Source: Cladorhizidae sp. MBARI D1340-BT2 (taxonomy: Eukaryota > Porifera > Demospongiae > Poecilosclerida > Cladorhizidae). From it: a stretch of 64,000 nt of DNA. Location of the stretch: contig JAQNBH010000011.1 in assembly GCA_028752905.1 (NCBI GenBank), positions 31,184,017 through 31,248,016 on the forward strand. Reading direction: 5' to 3'. Position 1 is the first letter of the stretch; each line of letters begins with the position of its first letter. Positions 38,187 through 52,348 of the stretch are shown here, in pieces. The translations under genes were made by a program, and so were the position numbers. The notes beneath the pieces were generated by a model. That model was not told where the DNA came from and searched no databases. It saw nothing but the letters and a program-made list of their open reading frames with translations.

Positions 38187-39039
38187 CATAACTGCCCTAA
38201 TTAACAAGACCAAAGTCCCAGATTTTGTCAACTGATAGAGAAGGCCCTTATCTGCACCATGTCAACAGATTATCAATAAATGTAGTGGTTTTTCACTGGC
38301 AGGCCACCGCTTTGGCAACTGGAAAACGCCAGGAAAGATCGCAAACCTTACCACTTCAAATTACCATAACTTGCTAATATTTAGAGTACTCAAAATTTTG
38401 GTACGTACAAAAGACAGATAATTAGAAGGGCTATCTGATGATATAAATATTATCTTTTTTGGGTAAAGTATAGCAAAGTTATGAGCTTCACGGCAAAATA
38501 ACAAGATTTTGGTGGGGAAAATGAGAAACATATAGACCAAATTAGGGCAAATATCAAGATAGAGAACACATAATGAAACCTATCATTCGAATCATATCAA
38601 GTCCATTACAGTGAAATGTGCAGAATATTATGGATGTTTGATATCAACAGAGAGCACAGGGAGAGACCTATCTTAATAGAGCATCAAGATAGAGAACACA
38701 TAGAGAAACCTATCTTGTGATTCTATGTATGCAGAATATACGGATGTTTGGTATCAAGAGAGAGAACAGAGAGAGGCCTACCTTTAGAGCTATATATCAA
38801 GTCTATTCAGTGAAGTGTGGAGAATCTACGAAGCTAACATGTTTAGCTCAAGATAGAGAACACTGAGAGATACCTATCTTGCAAGTCCATTACAGTGAAG
38901 TGTGCAGAATATATGGATGTTTGGTATCAAGAGAGAGCACTTAGAGAGTCCTATCTTAATAGCTATACATCAAGTCTATTCAGTGAAGTGTGGATAATCT
39001 ACGAAGCTAACATGTTTAGCATCAAGTAAGAGTACAATT
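38187..39039 (+). repeat. Monomer 46, mosaic-head M, 853 bp
   Basis: Left head d-like (ggcaactgg, aaattacc, ggtacgtac), right head e-like (aaatattatc, cttcacgg). ctatctgatg and interrupted ggtgggg. Confidence 0.92.
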
Positions 39040-39947
39040 CATAACTGCCCTAATTAACAAGACCAAAGTCCCAGATTTTGTCAACTGATAGAGAAGGCCC
39101 TTATCTGCAACATGTCAACAGATTATCAATAAATGTAGTGGTTTTTCACTGGCAGGCCACCGCTTTGGCAACTGGAAAACGCCAGGAAAGATCGCAAACC
39201 TTACCACTTCAAATTACCATAACTTGCTAATATTTAGAGTACTCAAAATTTTGGTACGTACAAAAGACAGATAATTAGAAGGGCTATCCGGTGATATAAA
39301 AATTATCTTTTTTGGGTAAAGTGTAGAAAAGTTATGAGCTTTACGGCAAAATAACAAGATTTTTTGGGGGGAAATGAGAAACATATAGACCAAATTAGGG
39401 CAAATATCAAGATAGAGAACACATAATGAAACCTATCATTCGAATCATATCAAGTCCATTACAGTGAAGCATGCAGAATATTATGGATGTTTGATATCAA
39501 CAGAGAGCACAGGGAGAGACCTATCTTAATAGCTATATATCAAGTTTATACAGTGAAGTGTGGAGAATCTATGAAGCTAACCTGTTTAGCATCAAGATAG
39601 AGAACACATAGAGAAACCTATCTTGTGATTCTATGTATGCAGAATATACGGATGTTTGGTATCAAGAGAGAGAACAGAGAGAGGCCTACCTTTAGAGCTA
39701 TATATCAAGTCTATTCAGTGAAGTGTGGAGAATCTATGAAGCTAACATGTTTAGCTCAAGATAGAGAACACTGAGAGATACCAATCTTGCAAGTCCATTA
39801 CAGTGAAGTGTGCAGAATATATGGATGTTTGGTATCAAGAGAGAGCACTTAGAGAGTTCTATCTTAATAGCTATACATCAAGTATATTCAGTGAAGTGTG
39901 GATAATCTACGAAGCTAACATGTTTAGCATCAAGTAAGAGTACAATT
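39040..39947 (+). repeat. Monomer 47, L class, 908 bp
   Basis: Head d; taccaatcttgc and gagttctatc shared with 45. Confidence 0.93.
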
Positions 39948-40800
39948 CATAACTGCCCTAATTAACAAGACCAAAGTCCCAGATTTTGTCAACTGATAGA
40001 GAAGGCCCTTATCTGCACCATGTCAACAGATTATCAATAAATGTAGTGGTTTTTCACTGGCAGGCCACCGCTTTGGCAACTGGAAAACGCCAGGAAAGAT
40101 CGCAAACCTTACCACTTCAAATTACCATAACTTGCTAATATTTAGAGTACTCAAAATTTTGGCACGTACAAAAGACAGATAATTAGAAGGGCTATCTGAT
40201 GATATAAATATTATCTTTTTTGGGTAAAGTATAGCAAAGTTATGAGCTTCACGGCAAAATAACAAGATTTTGGGGGGGAAAATGAGAAACATATAGACCA
40301 AATTAGGGCAAATATCAAGATAGAGAACACATAATGAAACCTATCATTCGAATCATATCAAGTCCATTACAGTGAAATGTGCAGAATATTATGGATGTTT
40401 GATATCAACAGAGAGCACAGGGAGAGACCTATCTTAATAGAGCATCAAGATAGAGAACACATAGAGAAACCTATCTTGTGATTCTATGTATGCAGAATAT
40501 ACGGATGTTTGGTATCAAGAGAGAGAACAGAGAGAGGCCTACCTTTAGAGCTATATATCAAGTCTATTCAGTGAAGTGTGGAGAATCTACGAAGCTAACA
40601 TGTTTAGCTCAAGATAGAGAACACTGAGAGATACCTATCTTGCAAGTCCATTACAGTGAAGTGTGCAGAATATATGGATGTTTGGTATCAAGAGAGAGCA
40701 CTTAGAGAGTCCTATCTTAATAGCTATACATCAAGTCTATTCAGTGAAGTGTGGATAATCTACGAAGCTAACATGTTTAGCATCAAGTAAGAGTACAATT
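39948..40800 (+). repeat. Monomer 48, mosaic-head M, 853 bp
   Basis: As 46 (ctatctgatg), but with ggcacgtac and an uninterrupted G run. Confidence 0.92.
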
Positions 40801-41708
40801 CATAACTGCCCTAATTAACAAGACCAAAGTCCCAGATTTTGTCAACTGATAGAGAAGGCCCTTATCTGCAACATGTCAACAGATTATCAATAAATGTAGT
40901 GGTTTTTCACTGGCAGGCCACCGCTTTGGCAACTGGAAAACGCCAGGAAAGATCGCAAACCTTACCACTTCAAATTACCATAACTTGCTAATATTTAGAG
41001 TACTCAAAATTTTGGTACGTACAAAAGACAGATAATTAGAAGGGCTATCCGGTGATATAAAAATTATCTTTTTTGGGTAAAGTGTAGAAAAGTTATGAGC
41101 TTTACGGCAAAATAACAAGATTTTTGGGGGGGAAATGAGAAACATATAGACCAAATTAGGGCAAATATCAAGATAGAGAACACATAATGAAACCTATCAT
41201 TCGAATCATATCAAGTCCATTACAGTGAAGCATGCAGAATATTATGGATGTTTGATATCAACAGAGAGCACAGGGAGAGACCTATCTTAATAGCTATATA
41301 TCAAGTTTATACAGTGAAGTGTGGAGAATCTATGAAGCTAACCTGTTTAGCATCAAGATAGAGAACACATAGAGAAACCTATCTTGTGATTCTATGTATG
41401 CAGAATATACGGATGTTTGGTATCAAGAGAGAGAACAGAGAGAGGCCTACCTTTAGAGCTATATATCAAGTCTATTCAGTGAAGTGTGGAGAATCTATGA
41501 AGCTAACATGTTTAGCTCAAGATAGAGAACACTGAGAGATACCTATCTTGCAAGTCCATTACAGTGAAGTGTGCAGAATATATGGATGTTTGGTATCAAG
41601 AGAGAGCACTTAGAGAGTCCTATCTTAATAGCTATACATCAAGTATATTCAGTGAAGTGTGGATAATCTACGAAGCTAACATGTTTAGCATCAAGTAAGA
41701 GTACAATT
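40801..41708 (+). repeat. Monomer 49, L class, 908 bp
   Basis: Typical head d unit with taccuatcttgc-type normal tail (tacctatcttgc) and agtatattc. Confidence 0.92.
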
Positions 41709-42561
41709 CATAACTGCCCTAATTAACAAGACCAAAGTCCCAGATTTTGTCAACTGATAGAGAAGGCCCTTATCTGCACCATGTCAACAGATTATCAATA
41801 AATGTAGTGGTTTTTCACTGGCAGGCCACCGCTTTGGAAACTGGAAAACGCCAGGAAAGATCGCAAACCTTACCACTTCAAATCACCATAACTTGCTAAT
41901 ACTTAGAGTACTCAAAATTTTGGCACGTACAAAAGACAGATAATTAGAAGGGCTATCTGGTGATATAAATATTATCTTTTTTGGGTAAAGTATAGCAAAG
42001 TTATGAGCTTCACGGCAAAATAACAAGATTTTGGGGGGGAAAATGAGAAACATATAGACCAAATTAGGGCAAATATCAAGATAGAGAACACATAATGAAA
42101 CCTATCATTCGAATCATATCAAGTCCATTACAGTGAAATGTGCAGAATATTATGGATGTTTGATATCAACAGAGAGCACAGGGAGAGACCTATCTTAATA
42201 GAGCATCAAGATAGAGAACACATAGAGAAATCTATCTTGTGATTCTATGTATGCAGAATATACGGATGTTTGGTATCAAGAGAGAGAACAGAGAGAGGCC
42301 TACCTTTAGAGCTATATATCAAGTCTATTCAGTGAAGTGTGGAGAATCTACGAAGCTAACATGTTTAGCTCAAGATAGAGAACACTGAGAGATACCTATC
42401 TTGCAAGTCCATTACAGTGAAGTGTGCAGAATATATGGATGTTTGGTATCAAGAGAGAGCACTTAGAGAGTCCTATCTTAATAGCTATACATCAAGTCTA
42501 TTCAGTGAAGTGTGGATAATCTACGAAGCTAACATGTTTAGCATCAAGTAAGAGTACAATT
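41709..42561 (+). repeat. Monomer 50, M class, 853 bp
   Basis: Head e; private gagaaatctatc. Confidence 0.93.
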
Positions 42562-43469
42562 CATAACTGCCCTAATTAACAAGACCAAAGTCCCAGATTT
42601 TGTCAACTGATAGAGAAGGCCCTTATCTGCAACATGTCAACAGATTATCAATAAATGTAGTGGTTTTTCACTGGCAGGCCACCGCTTTGGCAACTGGAAA
42701 ACGCCAGGAAAGATCGCAAACCTTACCACTTCAAATTACCATAACTTACTAATATTTAGAGTACTCAAAATTTTGGTACGTACAAAAGACAGATAATTAG
42801 AAGGGCTATCCGGTGATATAAAAATTATCTTTTTTGGATAAAGTGTAGAAAAGTTATGAGCTTTACGGCAAAATAACAAGATTTTTGGGGGGGAAATGAG
42901 AAACATATAGACCAAATTAGGGCAAATATCAAGATAGAGAACACATAATGAAACCTATCATTCGAATCATATCAAGTCCATTACAGTGAAGCATGCAGAA
43001 TATTATGGATGTTTGATATCAACAGAGAGCACAGGGAGAGACCTATCTTAATAGCTATATATCAAGTTTATACAGTGAAGTGTGGAGAATCTATGAAGCT
43101 AACCTGTTTAGCATCAAGATAGAGAACACATAGAGAAACCTATCTTGTGATTCTATGTATGCAGAATATACGGATGTTTGGTATCAAGAGAGAGAACAGA
43201 GAGAGGCCTACCTTTAGAGCTATATATCAAGTCTATTCAGTGAAGTGTGGAGAATCTATGAAGCTAACATGTTTAGCTCAAGATAGAGAACACTGAGAGA
43301 TACCTATCTTGCAAGTCCATTACAGTGAAGTGTGCAGAATATATGGATGTTTGGTATCAAGAGAGAGCACTTAGAGAGTCCTATCTTAATAGCTATACAT
43401 CAAGTATATTCAGTGAAGTGTGGATAATCTACGAAGCTAACATGTTTAGCATCAAGTAAGAGTACAATT
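42562..43469 (+). repeat. Monomer 51, L class, 908 bp
   Basis: Head d with aacttactaat as in 43; private ttttggataaag. Confidence 0.93.
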
Positions 43470-44308
43470 CATAACTGCCCTAATTAACAAGACCAAAGTC
43501 CCAGATTTTGTCAACTGATAGAGAAGGCCCTTATCTGCACCATGTCAACAGATTATCAATAAATGTAGTGGTTTTTCACTGGCAGGCCACCGCTTTGGAA
43601 ACTGGAAAACGCCAGGAAAGATCGCAAACCTTACCACTTCAAATCACCATAACTTGCTAATACTTAGAGTACTCAAAATTTTGGCACGTACAAAAGACAG
43701 ATAATTAGAAGGGCTATCTGGTGATATAAATATTATCTTTTGCAAAGTTATGAGCTTCACGGCAAAATAACAAGATTTTGGGGGGGGAAATGAGAAACAT
43801 ATAGACCAAATTAGGGCAAATATCAAGATAGAGAACACATAATGAAACCTATCATTCGAATCATATCAAGTCCATTACAGTGAAATGTGCAGAATATTAT
43901 GGATGTTTGATATCAACAGAGAGCACAGGGAGAGACCTATCTTAATAGAGCATCAAGATAGAGAACACATAGAGAAACCTATCTTGTGATTCTATGTATG
44001 CAGAATATACGGATGTTTGGTATCAAGAGAGAGAACAGAGAGAGGCCTACCTTTAGAGCTATATATCAAGTCTATTCAGTGAAGTGTGGAGAATCTACGA
44101 AGCTAACATGTTTAGCTCAAGATAGAGAACACTGAGAGATACCTATCTTGCAAGTCCATTACAGTGAAGTGTGCAGAATATATGGATGTTTGGTATCAAG
44201 AGAGAGCACTTAGAGAGTCCTATCTTAATAGCTATACATCAAGTCTATTCAGTGAAGTGTGGATAATCTACGAAGCTAACATGTTTAGCATCAAGTAAGA
44301 GTACAATT
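43470..44308 (+). repeat. Monomer 52, deleted M, 839 bp
   Basis: Head e with the same 14-bp deletion as 44 and 57. Confidence 0.93.
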
Positions 44309-45215
44309 CATAACTGCCCTAATTAACAAGACCAAAGTCCCAGATTTTGTCAACTGATAGAGAAGGCCCTTATCTGCAACATGTCAACAGATTATCAATA
44401 AATGTAGTGGTTTTTCACTGGCAGGCCACCGCTTTGGCAACTGGAAAACGCCAGGAAAGATCGCAAACCTTACCACTTCAAATCACCATAACTTGTTAAT
44501 ATTTAGAGTACTCAAAATTTTGGCACGTACAAAAGACAGATAATTAGAAGGGCTATCCGGTGATATAAAATTATCTTTTTTGGGTAAAGTGTAGAAATGT
44601 TATGAGCTTTACGGCAAAATAACAAGATTTTTTGGGGAAAAATGAGAAACATATAGACCAAATTAGGGCAAATATCAAGATAGAGAACACATAATGAAAC
44701 CTATCATTCGAATCATATCAAGTCCATTACAGTGAAGCGTGCAGAATATTATGGATGTTTGATATCAACAGAGAGCACAGGGAGAGACCTATCTTAATAG
44801 CTATATATCAAGTTTATACAGTGAAGTGTGGAGAATCTATGAAGCTAACCTGTTTAGCATCAAGATAGAGAACACATAGAGAAACCTATCTTGTGATTCT
44901 ATGTATGCAGAATATACGGATGTTTGGTATCAAGAGAGAGAACAGAGAGAGGCCTACCTTTAGAGCTATATATCAAGTCTATTCAGTGAAGTGTGGAGAA
45001 TCTACGAAGCTAACATGTTTAGCTCAAGATAGAGAACACTGAGAGATACCTATCTTGCAAGTCCATTACAGTGAAGTGTGCAGAATATATGGATGTTTGG
45101 TATCAAGAGAGAGCACTTAGAGAGTCCTATCTTAATAGCTATACATCAAGTCTATTCAGTGAAGTGTAGATAATCTACGAAGCTAACATGTTTAGCATCA
45201 AGTAAGAGTACAATT
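44309..45215 (+). repeat. Monomer 53, L class, 907 bp
   Basis: cttgttaatattt head, gtagaaatg, T6G4; tail gaagcgtgcag, tctacgaag in II and gtgtagataatc. Confidence 0.93.
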
Positions 45216-46122
45216 CATAACTGCCCTAATTAACAAGACCAAAGTCCCAGATTTTGTCAACTGATAGAGAAGGCCCTTATCTGCAACATGTCAACAGATT
45301 ATCAATAAATGTTGTGGTTTTTCACTGGCAGGCCACCGCTTTGGCAACTGGAAAACGCCAGGAAAGATCGCAAACCTTACCAATTCAAATCACCATAACT
45401 TGCTAATATTTAGAGTACTCAAAATTTTGGCACGTACAAAAGACAGATAATTAGAAGGGCTATCCGGTGATATAAAATTATCTTTTGTGGGTAAAGTGTA
45501 GAAAAGTTATGAGCTTTACGGCAAAATAACAAGATTTTTTGGGGAAAAATGAGAAACATATAGACCAAATTAGGGTAAATATCAAGATAGAGAACACATA
45601 ATGAAACCTATCATTCGAATCATATCAAGTCCATTACAGTGAAGTGTGCAGAATATTATGGATGTTTGATATCAACAGAGAGCACAGGGAAAGACCTATC
45701 TTAATAGCTATATATCAAGTTTATACAGTGAAGTGTGGAGAATCTATGAAGCTAACCTGTATAGCATCAAGATAGAGAACACATGGAGAAACCTATCTTG
45801 TGATTCTATGTATGCAGAATATACGGATGTTTGGTATCAAGAGAGAGAACAGAGAGAGGCCTACCTTTAGAGCTATATATCAAGTCTATTCAGTGAAGTG
45901 TGGAGAATCTATGAAGCTAACATGTTTAGCTCAAGATAGAGAACACTGAGAGATACCTATCTTGCAAGTCCATTACAGTGAAGTGTGCAGAATATATGGA
46001 TGTTTGGTATCAAGAGAGAGCACTTAGAGAGTCCTATCTTAATAGCTATACATCAAGTCTATTCAGTGAAGTGTGGATAATCTACGAAGCTAACATGTTT
46101 AGCATCAAGTAAGAGTACAATT
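45216..46122 (+). repeat. Monomer 54, L class, 907 bp
   Basis: First head f unit (ttttgtggg, agggtaaat); private aatgttgtgg. Confidence 0.93.
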
Positions 46123-47030
46123 CATAACTGCCCTAATTAACAAGACCAAAGTCCCAGATTTTGTCAACTGATAGAGAAGGCCCTTATCTGCAACATGTCA
46201 ACAGATTATCAATAAATGTAGTGGTTTTTCACTGGCAGGCCACCGCTTTGGCAACTGGAAAACGCCAGGAAAGATCGCAAACCTTACCACTTCAAATCAT
46301 CATAACTTGCTAATACTTAGAGTACTCAAAATTTTGGCACGTACAAAAGACAGATAATTAGAAGGGCTATCCGTTGATATAAAAATTATCTTTTTTGGGT
46401 AAAGTGTAGAAATGTTATGAGCTTTACGGCAAAATAACAAGATTTTTTGGGGAAAAATGAGAAACATATAGACCAAATTAGGGCAAATATCAAGATAGAG
46501 AACACATAATGAAACCTATCATTCGAATCATATCAAGTCCATTACAGTGAAGCGTGCAGAATATTATGGATGTTTGATATCAACAGAGAGCACAGGGAGA
46601 GACCTATCTTAATAGCTATATATCAAGTTTATACAGTGAAGTGTGGAGAATCTATGAAGCTAACCTGTTTAGCATCAAGATAGAGAACACATAGAGAAAC
46701 CTATCTTGTGATTCTATGTATGCAGAATATACGGATGTTTGGTATCAAGAGAGAGAACAGAGAGAGGCCTACCTTTAGAGCTATATATCAAGTCTATTCA
46801 GTGAAGTGTGGAGAATCTACGAAGCTAACATGTTTAGCTCAAGATAGAGAACACTGAGAGATACCTACCTTGCAAGTCCATTACAGTGAAGTGTGCAGAA
46901 TATATGGATGTTTGGTATCAAGAGAGAGCACTTAGAGAGTCCTATCTTAATAGCTATACATCAAGTCTATTCAGTGAAGTGTAGATAATCTACGAAGCTA
47001 ACATGTTTAGCATCAAGTAAGAGTACAATT
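46123..47030 (+). repeat. Monomer 55, L class, 908 bp
   Basis: Mixed b/c head with aaatcatc and ccgttgat; tail atacctacc and gtgtagataatc. Confidence 0.93.
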
Positions 47031-47937
47031 CATAACTGCCCTAATTAACAAGACCAAAGTCCCAGATTTTGTCAACTGATAGAGAAGGCCCTTATCTGCA
47101 ACATGTCAACAGATTATCAATAAATGTAGTGGTTTTTCACTGGCAGGCCACCGCTTTGGCAACTGGAAAACGCCAGGAAAGATCGCAAACCTTACCAATT
47201 CAAATCACCATAACTTGCTAATATTTAGAGTACTCAAATTTTTGGCACATACAAAAGACAGATAATTAGAAGGGCTATCCGGTGATATAAAATTATCTTT
47301 TGTGGGTAAAGTGTAGAAAAGTTATGAGCTTTACGGCAAAATAACAAGATTTTTTGGGGAAAAATGAGAAACATATAGACCAAATTAGGGTAAATATCAA
47401 GATAGAGAACACATAATGAAACCTATCATTCGAATCATATCAAGTCCATTACAGTGAAGCATGCAGAATATTATGGATGTTTGATATCAACAGAGAGCAC
47501 AGGGAGAGACCTATCTTAATAGCTATATATCAAGTTTATACAGTGAAGTGTGGAGAATCTATGAAGCTAACCTGTTTAGCATCAAGATAGAGAACACATA
47601 GAGAAACCTATCTTGTGATTCTATGTATGCAGAATATACGGATGTTTGGTATCAAGAGAGAGAACAGAGAGAGGCCTACCTTTAGAGCTATATATCAAGT
47701 CTATTCAGTGAAGTGTGGAGAATCTATGAAGCTAACATGTTTAGCTCAAGATAGAGAACACTGAGAGATACCTATCTTGCAAGTCCATTACAGTGAAGTG
47801 TGCAGAATATATGGATGTTTGGTATCAAGAGAGAGCACTTAGAGAGTCCTATCTTAATAGCTATACATCAAGTATATTCAGTGAAGTGTGGATAATCTAC
47901 GAAGCTAACATGTTTAGCATCAAGTAAGAGTACAATT
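47031..47937 (+). repeat. Monomer 56, chimeric L, 907 bp
   Basis: Head f up to at least 47391 (agggtaaat), then a tail of the monomer 51 type from 47460 (gaagcatgcag, agtatattc). Confidence 0.92.
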
Positions 47938-48776
47938 CATAACTGCCCTAATTAACAAGACCAAAGTCCCAGATTTTGTCAACTGATAGAGAAGGCCCTT
48001 ATCTGCACCATGTCAACAGATTATCAATAAATGTAGTGGTTTTTCACTGGCAGGCCACCGCTTTGGAAACTGGAAAACGCCAGGAAAGATCGCAAACCTT
48101 ACCACTTCAAATCACCATAACTTGCTAATACTTAGAGTACTCAAAATTTTGGCACGTACAAAAGACAGATAATTAGAAGGGCTATCTGGTGATATAAATA
48201 TTATCTTTTGCAAAGTTATGAGCTTCACGGCAAAATAACAAGATTTTGGGGGGGGAAATGAGAAACATATAGACCAAATTAGGGCAAATATCAAGATAGA
48301 GAACACATAATGAAACCTATCATTCGAATCATATCAAGTCCATTACAGTGAAATGTGCAGAATATTATGGATGTTTGATATCAACAGAGAGCACAGGGAG
48401 AGACCTATCTTAATAGAGCATCAAGATAGAGAACACATAGAGAAACCTATCTTGTGATTCTATGTATGCAGAATATACGGATGTTTGGTATCAAGAGAGA
48501 GAACAGAGAGAGGCCTACCTTTAGAGCTATATATCAAGTCTATTCAGTGAAGTGTGGAGAATCTACGAAGCTAACATGTTTAGCTCAAGATAGAGAACAC
48601 TGAGAGATACCTATCTTGCAAGTCCATTACAGTGAAGTGTGCAGAATATATGGATGTTTGGTATCAAGAGAGAGCACTTAGAGAGTCCTATCTTAATAGC
48701 TATACATCAAGTCTATTCAGTGAAGTGTGGATAATCTACGAAGCTAACATGTTTAGCATCAAGTAAGAGTACAATT
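47938..48776 (+). repeat. Monomer 57, deleted M, 839 bp
   Basis: Head e with the 14-bp deletion; 4468 bp from monomer 52. Confidence 0.93.
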
Positions 48777-49683
48777 CATAACTGCCCTAATTAACAAGAC
48801 CAAAGTCCCAGATTTTGTCAACTGATAGAGAAGGCCCTTATCTGCAACATGTCAACAGATTATCAATAAATGTAGTGGTTTTTCACTGGCAGGCCACCGC
48901 TTTGGCAACTGGAAAACGCCAGGAAAGATCGCAAACCTTACCACTTCAAATCACCATAACTTGTTAATATTTAGAGTACTCAAAATTTTGGCACGTACAA
49001 AAGACAGATAATTAGAAGGGCTATCCGGTGATATAAAATTATCTTTTTTGGGTAAAGTGTAGAAATGTTATGAGCTTTACGGCAAAATAACAAGATTTTT
49101 TGGGGAAAAATGAGAAACATATAGACCAAATTAGGGCAAATATCAAGATAGAGAACACATAATGAAACCTATCATTCGAATCATATCAAGTCCATTACAG
49201 TGAAGCGTGCAGAATATTATGGATGTTTGATATCAACAGAGAGCACAGGGAGAGACCTATCTTAATAGCTATATATCAAGTTTATACAGTGAAGTGTGGA
49301 GAATCTATGAAGCTAACCTGTATAGCATCAAGATAGAGAACACATGGAGAAACCTATCTTGTGATTCTATGTATGCAGAATATACGGATGTTTGGTATCA
49401 AGAGAGAGAACAGAGAGAGGCCTACCTTTAGAGCTATATATCAAGTCTATTCAGTGAAGTGTGGAGAATCTACGAAGCTAACATGTTTAGCTCAAGATAG
49501 AGAACACTGAGAGATACCTACCTTGCAAGTCCATTACAGTGAAGTGTGCAGAATATATGGATGTTTGGTATCAAGAGAGAGCACTTAGAGAGTCCTATCT
49601 TAATAGCTATACATCAAGTCTATTCAGTGAAGTGTAGATAATCTACGAAGCTAACATGTTTAGCATCAAGTAAGAGTACAATT
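48777..49683 (+). repeat. Monomer 58, L class, 907 bp
   Basis: cttgttaat head as in 53; tail has cctgtatagc with acatggag, then atacctacc and gtgtagataatc as in 55. Confidence 0.93.
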
Positions 49684-50590
49684 CATAACTGCCCTAATTA
49701 ACAAGACCAAAGTCCCAGATTTTGTCAACTGATAGAGAAGGCCCTTATCTGCAACATGTCAACAGATTATCAATAAATGTAGTGGTTTTTCACTGGCAGG
49801 CCACCGCTTTGGCAACTGGAAAACGCCAGGAAAGATCGCAAACCTTACCAATTCAAATCACCATAACTTGCTAATATTTAGAGTACTCAAATTTTTGGCA
49901 CGTACAAAAGACAGATAATTAGAAGGGCTATCCGGTGATATAAAATTATCTTTTGTGGGTAAAGTGTAGAAAAGTTATGAGCTTTACGGCAAAATAACAA
50001 GATTTTTTGGGGAAAAATGAGAAACATATAGACCAAATTAGGGTAAATATCAAGATAGAGAACACATAATGAAACCTATCATTCGAATCATATCAAGTCC
50101 ATTACAGTGAAGTGTGCAGAATATTATGGATGTTTGATATCAACAGAGAGCACAGGGAAAGACCTATCTTAATAGCTATATATCAAGTTTATACAGTGAA
50201 GTGTGGAGAATCTATGAAGCTAACCTGTATAGCATCAAGATAGAGAACACATGGAGAAACCTATCTTGTGATTCTATGTATGCAGAATATACGGATGTTT
50301 GGTATCAAGAGAGAGAACAGAGAGAGGCCTACCTTTAGAGCTATATATCAAGTCTATTCAGTGAAGTGTGGAGAATCTATGAAGCTAACATGTTTAGCTC
50401 AAGATAGAGAACACTGAGAGATACCTATCTTGCAAGTCCATTACAGTGAAGTGTGCAGAATATATGGATGTTTAATATCAAGAGAGAGCACTTAGAGAGT
50501 CCTATCTTAATAGCTATACATCAAGTCTATTCAGTGAAGTGTGGATAATCTACGAAGCTAACATGTTTAGCATCAAGTAAGAGTACAATT
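49684..50590 (+). repeat. Monomer 59, L class, 907 bp
   Basis: Head f with caaatttttgg; tail with gtttaatatcaag. Confidence 0.93.
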
Positions 50591-51496
50591 CATAACTGCT
50601 CTAATTAACAAGACCAAAGTCCCAGATTTTGTCAACTGATAGAGAAGGCCCTTATCTGCAACATGTCAACAGATTATCAATAAATGTAGTGGTTTTTCAC
50701 TGGCAGGCCACCGCTTTGGCAACTGGAAAACGCCAGGAAAGATCGCAAACCTTACCAATTCAAATCACCATAACTTGCTAATATTTAGAGTACTCAAAAT
50801 TTTGGCACGTACAAAAGACAGATAATTAGAAGGGCTATCCGGTGATATAAAATTATCTTTTGTGGGTAAAGTGTAGAAAAGTTATGAGCTTTACGGCAAA
50901 ATAACAAGATTTTTTGGGGAAAATGAGAAACATATAGACCAAATTAGGGTAAATATCAAGATAGAGAACACATAATGAAACCTATCATTCGAATCATATC
51001 AAGTCCATTACAGTGAAGTGTGCAGAATATTATGGATGTTTGATATCAACAGAGAGCACAGGGAAAGACCTATCTTAATAGCTATATATCAAGTTTATAC
51101 AGTGAAGTGTGGAGAATCTATGAAGCTAACCTGTATAGCATCAAGATAGAGAACACATGGAGAAACCTATCTTGTGATTCTATGTATGCAGAATATACGG
51201 ATGTTTGGTATCAAGAGAGAGAACAGAGAGAGGCCTACCTTTAGAGCTATATATCAAGTCTATTCAGTGAAGTGTGGAGAATCTATGAAGCTAACATGTT
51301 TAGCTCAAGATAGAGAACACTGAGAGATACCTATCTTGCAAGTCCATTACAGTGAAGTGTGCAGAATATATGGATGTTTAATATCAAGAGAGAGCACTTA
51401 GAGAGTCCTATCTTAATAGCTATACATCAAGTCTATTCAGTGAAGTGTGGATAATCTACGAAGCTAACATGTTTAGCATCAAGTAAGAGTACAATT
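50591..51496 (+). repeat. Monomer 60, L class, 906 bp
   Basis: Head f starting cataactgct, tract T6G4 with four A; gtttaatatcaag. Confidence 0.93.
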
Positions 51497-52348
51497 CATA
51501 ACTGCTCTAATTAACAAGACCAAAGTCCCAGATTTTGTCAACTGATAGAGAAGGCCCTTATCTGCAACATGTCAACAGATTATCAATAAATGTAGTGGTT
51601 TTTCACTGGCAGGCCACCGCTTTGACAACTGGAAAACGCCAGGAAAGATCGCAAACCTTACCACTTCAAATCACCATAACTTGCTAATACTTAGAGTACT
51701 CAAAATTTTGGCACGTACAAAAGACAGATAATTAGAAGGGCTATCCGGTGATATAAAAATAATCTTTTTTGGTAAAGTATAGCAAAGTTATGAGCTTTAC
51801 GGCAAAATAACAAGATTTTGGGGGGGAAAATGAGAAACATATAGACCAAATTAGGGCAAATATCAAGATAGAGAACACATAATGAAACCTATCATTCGAA
51901 TCATATCAAGTCCATTACAGTGAAATGTGCAGAATATTATGGATGTTTGATATCAACAGAGAGCACAGGGAGAGACCTATCTTAATAGAGCATCAAGATA
52001 GAGAACACATAGAGAAACCTATCTTGTGATTCTATGTATGCAGAATATACGGATGTTTGGTATCAAGAGAGAGAACAGAGAGAGGCCTACCTTTAGAGCT
52101 ATATATCAAGTCTATTCAGTGAAGTGTGGAGAATCTACGAAGCTAACATGTTTAGCTCAAGATAGAGAACACTGAGAGATACCTATCTTGCAAGTCCATT
52201 ACAGTGAAGTGTGCAGAATATATGGATGTTTGGTATCAAGAGAGAGCACTTAGAGAGTCCTATCTTAATAGCTATACATCAAGTCTATTCAGTGAAGTGT
52301 GGATAATCTACGAAGCTAACATGTTTAGCATCAAGTAAGAGTACAATT
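51497..52348 (+). repeat. Monomer 61, M class, 852 bp
   Basis: First head g unit: ttgacaactgg, aaaaataatc, ttttttggtaaag. Confidence 0.93.

Larger units (their letters stand above)
30312..44308 (+). repeat. Eight L-M dimers of about 1761 bp
   Basis: Monomers 37-52 alternate strictly L (908 bp) and M. L units typically carry head d, gaagcatgcag and agtatattc; most M units carry head e. Eight full dimers would be 14,088 bp. The observed 13,997 bp equals that minus the 63-bp deletion in monomer 40 and the 14-bp deletions in monomers 44 and 52. Monomers 46 and 48 have mosaic heads mixing d and e markers. Confidence 0.93.
42562..45215 (+). repeat. L-M839-L block, middle of three copies
   Basis: Monomers 51-53. 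The same succession (L with gaagcatgcag, M with the 14-bp deletion, L head with cttgttaat) is seen at 35532-38186 (offset 7030) and 47031-49683 (offset about 4468). The shared deletion makes common descent of the three blocks very likely. Confidence 0.85.
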
